Origin: Flavobacteriales bacterium
Lineage (GTDB): Bacteria; Bacteroidota; Bacteroidia; Flavobacteriales_F; PHOS-HE28
Reading direction: 5' to 3'
Assembly (NCBI GenBank): GCA_020635655.1
Contig: JACJZI010000010.1
Coordinates: 92,331 to 156,330 of the forward strand
DNA: 64,000 nt
The notes under the pieces were generated by a model. The model worked only from the letters and a program-made list of their open reading frames with translations. It made no database searches and was not told where the DNA came from. How positions within the stretch are numbered: position 1 is the stretch's first letter; each line of letters opens with the position of its first letter. The translations under genes were made by a program, and so were the position numbers. Positions 15,840-24,406 of this stretch are shown here, one piece after another.

Positions 15840-17906
15840 CTAACTCTGATCAAGCTTCTTCACCATCGTCAAGATCGTCGCCAACGCCACGGTCTCCCCT
15901 GTCTCATCCACCACATCCACCAACCACTTCACGATGCCGCGCGCCACATCGGCGCCCTTGGGGGAGTCCTCGGTCTTCGGGCGCTTCTCTTGATCCAATT
16001 TCTCCTTGCAGGTGAACCGCACCTGGATCGTTGACCCCGGATAGACGGGCTTCAGGAAGCGGCACTCCTCGATCCCGTAGTTCAACAGGACAGGACCCTT
16101 CGGGGGATCCACGAACAAGCCCGCCGCGCGCGAGAGGATGTAATAGCCGTGCGCCACGCGGCCAGTGAAGGGGGTGCCATCCAAAGCGTTCTCATCCATG
16201 TGGGCGTAGAAGCGGTCGCCGCTCAGCGCGGCGAAGTCCTCGATGTTCTTGAGCGTCACCTCGTGCTTCTCGGTGATCAGCGTATCGCCGATCTGGAGCT
16301 CTTCGAAGTGCAGCTGGAACGGATGCTTCTCCGTGATGTGGTATTTCGCCCCCTGCTGGTACTGCTGCGTGAGGGCGGTGATGGTGGTGGGACTGCCCTG
16401 GATGGCGGTGCGCTGCAGGTAGTGGAGCACGCCGCGTTTGCCGCCCATCTCCTCGCCGCCACCCGCGCGGCCGGGACCGCCGTGCACCAGTGTGGCCAGC
16501 GGACTGCCGTGGCCGGTGTTCTCCTTCGCCATGTCACGGTTCAGCACCAGCATGCGGCCGTGGTGGCTGGCGGCGCCCCAGACGAACTGCTGAGCGACCT
16601 TGTCGTCGTAAGTGGCGATGGTGGCGCAGAGACTGCCCTTGCCGAGCTTGCTCAATGCCACGGCATCGTCGATATCGTCGTAAGGCATCAACGTGCTCAC
16701 GGGCCCGAAGGCCTCCACGTTGTGGCTCACCTGCACCTTCCAGGGGTCGGGGTTGTAGAGCAGGACGGGGCACATGAAGGCACCCTTCTTCGCGTCGGCA
16801 CCGGTGACCTGGACGCTGTCCGGATCGCCGAAGACCACCTCGGTGCCCTGCATCAGTTCCTGCAGGGCGCGGCGCACCTCCTCGCGCTGGGTGGTGCCGG
16901 CGAGGGCACCCATACGCACGCCTTCGGTGCGCGGGTCGCCGATCACGGTATTGCCCAGGCGCTTGCCCAGGGCGATCCGCACGTCCTCCACCAGGGCCTT
17001 GGGCACGAGGATACGGCGGGCGCCGGTGCAGCGCTGGCCGCACTTCAGGGTGATCTCCTTGCCCACTTCCTTGATGAAGAGTGTGAACTCCTCGGTGTCG
17101 GGCGTGGCGTTGGGGCCGAGCACGATGGCGTTCAGGCTGTCGGCCTCCATGTTGAAGGGCACGCTCTCATCGATCAGACGCGGATGGGCCTTCAGCATCC
17201 TGCCGGTACTGGCGCTGCCGGTGAAGGTGACGACGTCCTGGCTCATCACGTGGTCCAGGATGCCATTGGCCGATCCGCAGATCAGCTGGATGGCGCCCTC
17301 GGGCAGGATGCCGCTGGCCACAATGTCCTCCACCATGGCGGCGGTGAGGTAGCTGGTGACAGTGGCGGGCTTCACCACGGCGGGCACGCCGGCCATCCAG
17401 TTCACGGCGCACTTCTCCAGCATGCCCCAGATGGGGAAGTTGAAGGCGTTGATGTGTACAGCCACGCCCTCCTTGGGCACCATGAGGTGGTGGCCGATGA
17501 AGGTGCCGTTCTTGCTGGTCTTGATGGCCTCGCCATCCACGTAGAAGGGCATGTTGCCCAGCGTGCGGCGCAAACTGGCGTTGGCGAAGAGGTTGCCGAT
17601 GCCGCCCTCGATGTCCACCCAGCTGTCGGCCTTGGTCGCGCCGGTCTTGTAGCTGATCTGGTAATACTTGTCCTTGCGCTCCATCAGGTAGAGAGCCAGC
17701 GCCTTGAGCATGCGGCCGCGCTCGGGGAAGGTCATCTTGCGCAGGGGAGGGCCACCTGTCGCGCGTGCATACTGCAACATGGCATCGAAATCGAGTCCGC
17801 CGGATGAAGTCGTGGCGACGAGCTCGCCGGTGGAAGCATCTACGAGCTCGGCCTGCTTGCCCGTGCCGGCCACCCATTGCCCGCAGGCGTAGTTCTTCAA
17901 TTGCAT
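15840..17906 (-). CDS. paaZ: PaaZ: oxepin-CoA hydrolase / 3-oxo-5,6-dehydrosuberyl-CoA semialdehyde dehydrogenase
   Basis: 688 aa bifunctional enzyme of phenylacetate degradation: it opens the oxepin-CoA ring and oxidises the resulting aldehyde with NADP+. The N-terminal ~520 residues are an aldehyde dehydrogenase with HINAFNFPIWGMLEK, Glu254 in FNMEADS and nucleophile Cys293 in CGQRCTGAR. The C-terminal ~145 residues are a MaoC-like hotdog domain with Asp564 and His569 in SGDRFYAHMDE and GRVAHGYY; the spacing equals that of the E. coli enzyme. Length is as usual for the family. No paaABCDE, paaF, paaG or paaK lies next to it; a PaaY-like gene lies 32 kb away. Confidence 0.95.
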   Translation of the reverse strand: MQLKNYACGQWVAGTGKQAELVDASTGELVATTSSGGLDFDAMLQYARATGGPPLRKMTFPERGRMLKALALYLMERKDKYYQISYKTGATKADSWVDIEGGIGNLFANASLRRTLGNMPFYVDGEAIKTSKNGTFIGHHLMVPKEGVAVHINAFNFPIWGMLEKCAVNWMAGVPAVVKPATVTSYLTAAMVEDIVASGILPEGAIQLICGSANGILDHVMSQDVVTFTGSASTGRMLKAHPRLIDESVPFNMEADSLNAIVLGPNATPDTEEFTLFIKEVGKEITLKCGQRCTGARRILVPKALVEDVRIALGKRLGNTVIGDPRTEGVRMGALAGTTQREEVRRALQELMQGTEVVFGDPDSVQVTGADAKKGAFMCPVLLYNPDPWKVQVSHNVEAFGPVSTLMPYDDIDDAVALSKLGKGSLCATIATYDDKVAQQFVWGAASHHGRMLVLNRDMAKENTGHGSPLATLVHGGPGRAGGGEEMGGKRGVLHYLQRTAIQGSPTTITALTQQYQQGAKYHITEKHPFQLHFEELQIGDTLITEKHEVTLKNIEDFAALSGDRFYAHMDENALDGTPFTGRVAHGYYILSRAAGLFVDPPKGPVLLNYGIEECRFLKPVYPGSTIQVRFTCKEKLDQEKRPKTEDSPKGADVARGIVKWLVDVVDETGETVALATILTMVKKLDQS

Positions 17907-18141
17907 GAGGGCGAAGGTCGGGAGGAAAGGCTATCCGCAGATGACGCAGATAAATGCCAGGGAAAGCTGGGCTATCTGTGACATCGGCGTCATCTGTGGA
18001 TGAACCAGAGACACTGACCTTCCCAACACGAAGAAGCGCTCTTGGCATATGGCCCTGCCGTATTGGCGCATACGCAGCACTGGCACGCTCATCGCTAGGT
18101 ACAGCCGCCCATCCAGCTCCATAAGGATACGATGGGAATAG

Positions 18142-19020
18142 ATGACCAAGCGTAGTGTTGAGGCGGTGTTGGCGCCGCCACGGACCCACATGGTGGGCGA
18201 TGGATTCAAGGTGAGCAACTTCTTCCCGATGGGTTACAACATCCCGCAGGACCGGCTCAGTCCGTTCTTCCTGCTGGACTACAACGCCCCGGTGGAGTTC
18301 AGCCCCACGGACAAGCCACGTGGCGTGGGCGTGCACCCGCACCGCGGTTTCGAGACGGTGACCTTCGCCTTCCAGGGCAAGGTGGCGCACCACGACAGCA
18401 CGGGCAACAGCGGCATCATCGGCGAGGGCGACGTGCAATGGATGACCGCCGCCAGCGGTGTGCTGCACAAGGAGTACCACGAAGCTGAATTCGCGCGAAA
18501 GGGCGGCACCTTCCACATGGCGCAGCTGTGGGTGAACCTGCCGGCGAAGCACAAGATGGAGACCCCGCGCTACCAGGCCATCAAGTCGGCCGACATGCCC
18601 GAGGTGCAACTGCCCGACGGCCGGAGCCGGGCGCGCATCCTGGCCGGTGAACTCTTTGGTGCGAAAGGCCCGGCGAAGACCTGGTCGCCGATCATCGCGG
18701 CGACGATCGAGCTGGGCGCCGATGGCAAGGCCGGATTCGAGCTGCCCGCAGGCTTCAACAGCACCATCCTGGTGGTGGATGGCGATGCGGCGGTGATCAA
18801 CGGCAGCGAGGCTCCGGTGCATCACCTGGTGATCCTGGCCAACGACGGCACCGCGGTGGAGGTGACCAGTGCGAACGGCGCCACCCTGCTGGTGCTCAGC
18901 GGCGAACCGCTGAACGAGCCGATCGCGGCCTACGGACCTTTCGTGATGAACACCATGGAGGAGATCCACCAGGCCATGGCCGATGTGCAGGCCGGCAAGT
19001 TCGGCGTGCTCGCGGATTGA
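18142..19020 (+). CDS. Pirin family bicupin protein
   Basis: 292 aa. The N-terminal cupin carries the pirin signature GVGVHPHRGFETVTFAFQGKVAHHDSTGN with three His, and WMTAASGVLHKEYHE supplies the remaining metal-binding region. A second, less conserved cupin domain fills the C-terminal half (GFELPAGFNSTILVVDG, LVLSGEPLNEPIAAYGPFVMN). Known pirins bind iron; some oxidise quercetin, others act as redox cofactors. The last ~37 codons are duplicated in degraded form at 24211-24327. Confidence 0.92.
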   Translation: MTKRSVEAVLAPPRTHMVGDGFKVSNFFPMGYNIPQDRLSPFFLLDYNAPVEFSPTDKPRGVGVHPHRGFETVTFAFQGKVAHHDSTGNSGIIGEGDVQWMTAASGVLHKEYHEAEFARKGGTFHMAQLWVNLPAKHKMETPRYQAIKSADMPEVQLPDGRSRARILAGELFGAKGPAKTWSPIIAATIELGADGKAGFELPAGFNSTILVVDGDAAVINGSEAPVHHLVILANDGTAVEVTSANGATLLVLSGEPLNEPIAAYGPFVMNTMEEIHQAMADVQAGKFGVLAD

Positions 19021-19044
19021 TCCGGCTTTGTTCCGTAAAACGGG

Positions 19045-19060
19045 CCGTGGGCGCCCACGG
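19045..19060. terminator. Perfect 16-bp palindrome after pirin gene
   Basis: CCGTGGGCGCCCACGG reads the same on both strands, 24 bp beyond the pirin stop and before a convergent gene. It could form a tight hairpin in RNA, but there is no T-run. It may equally be a protein-binding site. Confidence 0.35.
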
Positions 19061-19191
19061 AGGTGCGGTGGCAGGGTGGCAAGGACCGGTGCTCTGCACG
19101 TGCATGAGGATGGGAGGTCCCGGACGGGTGGGTCCGCACCGCGGCGCAGTGCCCGCCTGTCCGGGCGATCCGGGTGCAGGGTCGTGCAGGA

Positions 19192-19806
19192 TCAGAAGGC
19201 GACGGCGCAACAGAGCACGATCGGGTAATTCAGGAGGATGGCGCCAGTGGCGCTCAAGCTCTGTATATCGTTGACATCATCGGGATAGTCGCAGTACTGT
19301 CCCGTTTCCTGATTGGACCAGTACAGGCTCGCTTCGGTGTAAAGTGAGATCCTTCGGGTCAATTGGAACCGGATGCCCAGGACGGGACCACCACCGTAGC
19401 TCCGGAAGGTGGAGTGCACGTTCGGTTGGCCGGCCTGCGTGGTGATGTTGTGCGAGTCGCCTCGGCCTGTTCCGAACTGCCCATCGATGCCGGTGAAGCA
19501 GGACCAGCGCGGACCCAATAGCCAGCGCCGCTCCCATCCGGCACGGAGATAGACCCGCCAGTAGTGATCGGTATTGTTCGTGTTGCTGTTGTAGCCCCCG
19601 GTGTCCGACCGCAAATTGTACAGCCCGCCAACGCCGAAGCGCAGTGCGCTGCACCCGATGCTGCGCTTGTAGGTGAGCAGGTACCCGGGGCGGTGGTAGT
19701 TCGTGTATCCCTGTGCGTTCCAGTTGTACGGAATGAACTGCCGAACGAACCCGTTGACATCGATGCTGAGCTCGTTCCTCCGGGTGGTGGGGTCCATTGA
19801 AGCCAA
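19192..19806 (-). CDS. Outer-membrane beta-barrel-like protein lacking a signal peptide
   Basis: Up to 204 aa (first ATG codon at 19797). Alternating aromatic strands (GYLLTYKRSIGCSALRFGVGGLYNLR, HYWRVYLRAGWERRWLLGPRWSCFTGIDGQF, GGGPVLGIRFQLTRRISLYTEASLYW) are typical of small barrels of the outer-membrane-protein-beta-barrel type. The frame is closed by a TGA two codons before the TTG at 19806, and no signal peptide is encoded, so the 5' end may be lost or frameshifted. Function unknown. It converges on the pirin gene. Confidence 0.55.
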   Translation of the reverse strand: MASMDPTTRRNELSIDVNGFVRQFIPYNWNAQGYTNYHRPGYLLTYKRSIGCSALRFGVGGLYNLRSDTGGYNSNTNNTDHYWRVYLRAGWERRWLLGPRWSCFTGIDGQFGTGRGDSHNITTQAGQPNVHSTFRSYGGGPVLGIRFQLTRRISLYTEASLYWSNQETGQYCDYPDDVNDIQSLSATGAILLNYPIVLCCAVAF

Positions 19807-19996
19807 ACTCTGTCAGGAAGTCGTCTTGATCAACAGCAGGCGGCGATGCGCGCAAGGATCCTTATCGGGTGTCGCATATGTTCAAGGATGGCATACCACC
19901 GCGTTCCTCAATGGCACGTGCAGCGATCGGGACGTTGGATATGGTGGCCAAGTATGCCATCTGCGGTTATTTCTGGATCGCCTATCTTCAAGCAGC

Positions 19997-21178
19997 ATGG
20001 TACGACCGCAGCGCATTTGCATGGCAGTCGGATTGGTCGTTGGCATGGCCCCACTGCACGCCCAGCTGACCGGCTGGTCCGCGGAACCGGACTATCCCGG
20101 CACTCCACGCGAAGGCACCTGTTCCTTCGTCCTCGGCGACTCGGCCTATGTGGTGGGCGGGGCGGACCTGTTGATGGGCAACAACACCTACTACGGACAT
20201 GTCTGGCGGTACGATCCGAACACGTTGACCTGGGCGCAGCGGTCCAGCACCCCGGCCCAGGTCTATGCAGGCATCGGCTTTGCGCTGAACGGATATGGGT
20301 ATGTGGTTCGGGGCTACCAGACACCCCGGCGCCTCTACCGGTACGATCCTTCCACCGATGCTTGGAGCAACATGGGATCCCTGCCCTGGTCCAATGAGGT
20401 CCTGGGTCTGGCCGTCGTTTTGGATACGATGGCCTATGTGATCAATACCTGGAACGGCTCCATGTACGCGTATGCCCCAACGGCCAACACGTGGACCCCG
20501 GTGACCGCCCCGAGCGGGATCCTTGTGATCGCCGCCTTCGGAGTGAACGGGACAATGTATGCGGTCAACGACGCCGGACAAACCCATGCCTACGACCCGC
20601 TGCTGGATACGTGGACCCAGAAGGCGACCGTGCCGGTGGTGGGAACAAGTGATTGGCGCTCGTTCTCGATCTATGGACAAGCGTACATGACCTGTGGGCT
20701 GGACCTGGGTACGGGTGTGATCAACACCGTGTACCACTACGATCCCCTGGCCGATGCCTGGAGCACCACCTTGACCTTTCCGGGTATTCCGGCCATCCTG
20801 GGGTCGGTGTTCACAGTGAACGATCGCGGGTATCTGTGCGGCGGTGCCTCCTTCGACCCCAACACCATGGAGACGATCTACATCACCGAGATGTGGAGCA
20901 CGGGAGCGGTGGGTTCGGTATCCATGGAGGAAGGCACCGGCCCGGATGCGTTCGTGGTCGGCTGGGACGCGCGGTCGCGTTCGTTCGCCGCATCGGGCAA
21001 TGCCGGCGGACCGTTCACCTACCAGGTGCTCGACGCGATGGGCCGCACCATCCTGAGCGGCCGCTCACCGAATGATCGGCTGCGGGTCGATCTCGGCCCC
21101 GAGCACCAGGGACTGCTGCTTTTCCATGCCTGGGATGCATCCGGGGACCGGCAGGTGCTTCGCATTGTCGCGGAGTGA
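19997..21178 (+). CDS. Secreted Kelch-repeat protein, probable T9SS cargo
   Basis: 393 aa from the ATG at 19997, which gives a signal peptide (MVRPQRICMAVGLVVGMAPLHAQ). Kelch-type blades recur: SAYVVGGADLL...VWRYDPNTLTWAQRSS, GYGYVVRGYQTP...LYRYDPSTDAWSNMG, AYVINTWNGSMYAYAPTANTW, HAYDPLLDTWTQKA, VYHYDPLADAWSTT. The last ~70 residues (FTYQVLDAMGRTILSG...DRLRVDLGPEHQGLLLFHAWDASGDRQVLRIV) look like a sorting domain. Probably a surface beta propeller; binding partner unknown. Confidence 0.84.
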   Translation: MVRPQRICMAVGLVVGMAPLHAQLTGWSAEPDYPGTPREGTCSFVLGDSAYVVGGADLLMGNNTYYGHVWRYDPNTLTWAQRSSTPAQVYAGIGFALNGYGYVVRGYQTPRRLYRYDPSTDAWSNMGSLPWSNEVLGLAVVLDTMAYVINTWNGSMYAYAPTANTWTPVTAPSGILVIAAFGVNGTMYAVNDAGQTHAYDPLLDTWTQKATVPVVGTSDWRSFSIYGQAYMTCGLDLGTGVINTVYHYDPLADAWSTTLTFPGIPAILGSVFTVNDRGYLCGGASFDPNTMETIYITEMWSTGAVGSVSMEEGTGPDAFVVGWDARSRSFAASGNAGGPFTYQVLDAMGRTILSGRSPNDRLRVDLGPEHQGLLLFHAWDASGDRQVLRIVAE

Positions 21179-21228
21179 ACAGTCCGCCTGTTGCAGTAGG
21201 CGGTTGAGATCTTGGAGCGGTGTTCCCG

Positions 21229-22023
21229 CTACGGATCCACCAGGAACCGGTTGATGCCCGCTGTGCGCAGACGCACGAGCTGGGTGCTGTCCACGCCGTA
21301 GACGATCTTCCGGTCCAGCAGGTCGTGGTCGCGCAACCAGGCGATCTGATCATCATCGGTGTAGCTGGCGAAGCTGCTCACAAGGTCCGGGCGGAGGCGT
21401 GCCGGGAAGAGGAAGTAGGTCCATTCCTTGCCGCTGTCGAACCCCTCCATCACGGTGTGGATCTCCGGGTGGCGCAGCTCCATCCAGCAGAGGAAGGCCA
21501 CGGAGCTGGAGGCCACCAGCACGTGGCCCGGCGTGCGCAGCGCTCCGATCAGCGCCGCGACCTGGTCCGCGGCCGAAAGGTCGTCCAGCTTCATGTCGAG
21601 GTAGAGGAACAGCCGGTCGCTGTAGCGGGCCAGGATGGTGTCCAACGTGACGACACGGCACGCGGTGGGCGCATGGTTCAGGTAAAGCGGCGCGTCATGC
21701 AGGTCGGCCAGGTCGTGTTCCTGGATCGTGCCGGGCAGGTGGAGCATGCGCCGGCAGCTGTCGTCATGGAACAGCACGAAGCGCCCGTCCCGCGTGCAAT
21801 GGATGTCCACCTCCACCGCGCGGAAGCCGGCGGCCAGGGCATGTGCGATGCCTTCCTCCGAATTCTCCGGAAAGACCCGCTGCCCGCCCCGGTGCGCGAA
21901 TTCCATATACGGCTCTTCTGCCAACGGCGACACCTGCTTGTGCGCGGGCACGATGCGCAACGCCAGGTAGATCAGCAACAGGGTGATGACCGGGATGGCG
22001 AGCGGACGGAGGAGGCGTCGCAT
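21229..22023 (-). CDS. Glycerophosphodiester phosphodiesterase family protein
   Basis: 264 aa. An N-terminal anchor (LAIPVITLLLIYLALRIV) precedes a GDPD barrel: EFAHRGGQRVFPENSEEGIAHALAAGFRAVEVDIHCTRDG holds the conserved His-Arg, Glu-Asn and Glu-x-Asp residues, and FVLFHDDSCRRM the second His. The family hydrolyses glycerophosphodiesters to glycerol-3-phosphate and an alcohol. Its ATG overlaps the stop of the upstream sulfatase-fold gene by one base (TGATG), so the two are translationally coupled and likely act on the same phosphoglycerol-containing material outside the inner membrane. The C-terminal half is more divergent. Confidence 0.9.
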   Translation of the reverse strand: MRRLLRPLAIPVITLLLIYLALRIVPAHKQVSPLAEEPYMEFAHRGGQRVFPENSEEGIAHALAAGFRAVEVDIHCTRDGRFVLFHDDSCRRMLHLPGTIQEHDLADLHDAPLYLNHAPTACRVVTLDTILARYSDRLFLYLDMKLDDLSAADQVAALIGALRTPGHVLVASSSVAFLCWMELRHPEIHTVMEGFDSGKEWTYFLFPARLRPDLVSSFASYTDDDQIAWLRDHDLLDRKIVYGVDSTQLVRLRTAGINRFLVDP

Positions 22024-24014
22024 CAGGGGATGTTCGCAGGTGACGATCCGGCCAGCAGGTCGTGGTCCGCGAGCCATTGGGTGGCCTGCATCTGGCCATG
22101 GGCAAGGTCGCGCAGGTGTGCGGCGCGTTCGGGGAGCACGTCCAAAAGGTCCTCCGTGGACAGGTCCGCGTAGCGGTACAGCGTGGCGTGACCATCGGGC
22201 CGTTCGATGTAGTAGTAGGCGGTGTCCAGACAGCCGATGCGGTCGTCGGCGCAGAAGGCCATGGCCGCGCGTGGCTGGTGGAGGATGTCCATGCCGAGGG
22301 TGGTGTTGGTCCACGGCAGGCCGAGCAGACCCATGATCGTGGGCGCCACGTCGATCTGTCCGCACGGCGTGGCCACGGCACGGGCCGGCACCTGGCCGCC
22401 GGGCGTGTGCATCAGCAACGGCACGTGGTGGAAGGACAGGGGCATGTCGTAGGTGTGGCCCATATTGAGGCCATGGTCGCCGGTGAGGACGAAGAGCGTG
22501 CGGCGGTACCAATCGTATCGTGCGGCCCCGTCCAGGAAATGGCCGATGGCGCGATCGCAGTATTCCACGATCCGCTCCGTGATGGGCAGGTCGGCGCGGG
22601 GCGTGTACCACAGGTCGTCCGGAACGAGGTAGGGCTTGTGATCGCTCGTGGTGAGCAGCACCGCCAGGAAGGGACCTTCCCTGGCGAGATCGTCCAGTCG
22701 GGGCAGCGCGAACTCGAACATGCGGTGGTCGGGCACGCCGTTCGTGCTCACCACCCATTCGGAAGGGTAATCGTCCTGGGCGACGATCTGCCCGAAGCCG
22801 TGGGAGCGGAGGAAGCCGGCCATGTTGTCGAACTGGGGATCGTGCGTGGTGAAGAAGATCGAGCGGTATCCGTGATCGCCCAGCTCGCGTGCCAGCCCGC
22901 GGTGTGGTTTGTCGCGCCAGATCTCCATCGGCCGCTGGTCGAAGAGGGCGGGAAAGGAGAACAGCGTGGAGTAGATGCCATTGTAGGTGTGGATCCCGGC
23001 CGAGTAGCACTGGCGCAGGTCGAGGGAGCGTCCGCGCAGCTCGTTCAGCACCACCGTCAGGCCCTGCGGACCGTTGTAGTCGCCCATCTTGAAGGTGCCC
23101 ATGCTCTCCATCAGGATGATCACCACGTTCATGCGGTCCGTGGTGTCGCCGGCGGGCACGTACCGTGCGATGGGCGATGCGTTCATCGGTGGTGTCGGGG
23201 CATGCACCAGGTCGCGGCAGAGCGCGAGCGCGCGTTCGGGGTCCATGAGCGTCACGCGGTGCGCGGGATCGGCGAGATGGTCCAGCAGCGAATGCGTGAT
23301 GGTGAAGACCGGGTTCAGGCCCAACTGGTTCAGGAAGGCATCGTCGCTGAAGTAGGCGAGCCCGGCATGGATGGGTTGCTTGCGCGCCACGCGGCCGCGC
23401 ATGCCTAGCGCCAGCAGGGCTCCGGTCAGCAGGAGCAGCAGGGTCCCGGACCAGCGTCGCGCGTGCGGCGGGGCGGAGGTGTTGCGCGCACGTGAATAGG
23501 TCCTCCGCCATCGGCGCAACAGGAACGCAACGAGGAGGAGCATGGCCACGAAGAGCAGCAGGAAGCCGCGGAACATCGGGTCCTGCGTCACCAGGCCGAT
23601 CATGTAGCGCGGTTCGTCGGACCAGAGCAGGGCGGAGGTGTTCAGCCGCGTGAGGTAGTGCAACGACCAGGGGACGTCGGCGGCGAGGATGAGCAGGACG
23701 GGGATGCTCAGGACCGCCAGGCAAAGCGACACGATGCGGACGGGCCAAGTCGCACGTCCGGAACGGAAATGATCGAACAGCAGCAGAAGGAAGGGGAGCG
23801 CGAGCAGGTAGCAGGCGATGGTGGTGTCGAAGCGCCAGCCGATGAACAACGCATGCAACGTGTCGGACGGGTCATGGGCTCCGGCGTCGTTCAGCAACAA
23901 CAGCAGGATGCGGAAGGCCATGGCCACGATCCCCAGCAAAGCATAGACCTTGAGCAGGTAGATCACCGCGGGGGGGAGGGAACGAAGTGCCGACACCGGC
24001 CGTGGCGTGCGCAT
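22023..24014 (-). CDS. LTA-synthase-like sulfatase-fold membrane protein (phosphoglycerol transferase family)
   Basis: 663 aa. Five hydrophobic segments fill the first ~215 residues, followed by a periplasmic sulfatase/alkaline-phosphatase fold: VVIILMESMG (metal-binding Glu), a loop with CYSAGIHTYNGIYSTLFSFP containing the likely nucleophile Thr, DHGYRSIFFTTHDPQFDNM, and TGDHGLNMGHTY with metal ligands Asp-His. This layout matches LtaS/OpgB-type enzymes that transfer phosphoglycerol from phosphatidylglycerol to glycans or lipids. The coupled GDPD gene would suit turnover of that product. Substrate is inferred. A TACCTTGC box lies at 24022-24029, 7 nt before the start. Confidence 0.88.
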   Translation of the reverse strand: MRTPRPVSALRSLPPAVIYLLKVYALLGIVAMAFRILLLLLNDAGAHDPSDTLHALFIGWRFDTTIACYLLALPFLLLLFDHFRSGRATWPVRIVSLCLAVLSIPVLLILAADVPWSLHYLTRLNTSALLWSDEPRYMIGLVTQDPMFRGFLLLFVAMLLLVAFLLRRWRRTYSRARNTSAPPHARRWSGTLLLLLTGALLALGMRGRVARKQPIHAGLAYFSDDAFLNQLGLNPVFTITHSLLDHLADPAHRVTLMDPERALALCRDLVHAPTPPMNASPIARYVPAGDTTDRMNVVIILMESMGTFKMGDYNGPQGLTVVLNELRGRSLDLRQCYSAGIHTYNGIYSTLFSFPALFDQRPMEIWRDKPHRGLARELGDHGYRSIFFTTHDPQFDNMAGFLRSHGFGQIVAQDDYPSEWVVSTNGVPDHRMFEFALPRLDDLAREGPFLAVLLTTSDHKPYLVPDDLWYTPRADLPITERIVEYCDRAIGHFLDGAARYDWYRRTLFVLTGDHGLNMGHTYDMPLSFHHVPLLMHTPGGQVPARAVATPCGQIDVAPTIMGLLGLPWTNTTLGMDILHQPRAAMAFCADDRIGCLDTAYYYIERPDGHATLYRYADLSTEDLLDVLPERAAHLRDLAHGQMQATQWLADHDLLAGSSPANIP

Positions 24015-24406
24015 CCGTTGGGCAAGGTAGCGCGGTGTGGCGCAAAGGCATTTGGTCGGGTGATCCCGGATACGTGGACCACGCGCGCTGCATGCGATGC
24101 ATCTGTACCTGCGTCAGCGGCACTCCCGACTCGCTTCCGGAACGGACAAACCAGCGGCCAATGGTACCGCGCGTGAACGCAATTCGGGTGGGCATTGGTC
24201 TTCAATGTGCACCGCTGAACCAGCCGAACGCGGCCTACGGACCCTTCGTGGTGAACACAGTCGAGGAGATCTATCAGGCCATGGCCGATGTGCAGGCCGG
24301 CAATTTCGGCGAGCTGGCGGATCGATCCGACCGAATAGCATGGGACGGAGCCGTGGTCTCCCACGGCCCCGTCAGTTCGATCGATAGTCGGACCTCGCTG
24401 GTATGC
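24015..24406. other. Gene-free gap holding a pirin fragment
   Basis: 392 bp between the divergent-to-convergent neighbours. Apart from the pirin-like fragment at 24211-24327 and the promoter region of the sulfatase-fold gene, I see no supported gene or strong repeat. Confidence 0.6.
24211..24327 (+). pseudogene. Duplicated 3' fragment of the pirin gene
   Basis: The translation LNQPNAAYGPFVVNTVEEIY...AMADVQAGNFGELAD closely matches the C-terminal end of the pirin at 18142-19020 (LNEPIAAYGPFVMNTMEEIH...AMADVQAGKFGVLAD), and the DNA is also similar. The stop codon TGA of the intact gene reads CGA here. Nothing pirin-like precedes it, so this is a 3' remnant of a second pirin gene or a partial duplication. 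Confidence 0.82.

Noticed and set aside
16149..17807. Long open frame opposite paaZ
   Set aside because: Antisense shadow of a gene with intact catalytic motifs; no domain signature.
17931..18141. Short minus-strand frame between paaZ and pirin considered as a gene
   Set aside because: No recognisable domain. The stretch contains an imperfect inverted repeat (ATCCGCAGATGACGCAGAT and its complement near 17980) and looks like repeat DNA.
21184..21203. CCGCCT/AGGCGG inverted repeat as a terminator between Kelch and GDPD genes
   Set aside because: Only a 6-bp stem with an 8-nt loop and no T-run; too weak to list as a feature.
22023..23748. Upstream extension of the GDPD gene by more than 570 codons
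   Set aside because: The extra part lies in another frame of the sulfatase-fold gene, is Arg/Pro-rich, and the true start at 22023 gives an N-terminal anchor and a coupled overlap.
24097..24387. Plus-strand frames around the pirin fragment considered as a small gene
   Set aside because: Only the ~37-residue pirin-like part has coding character; surrounding codons do not, and no complete pirin domain is present.
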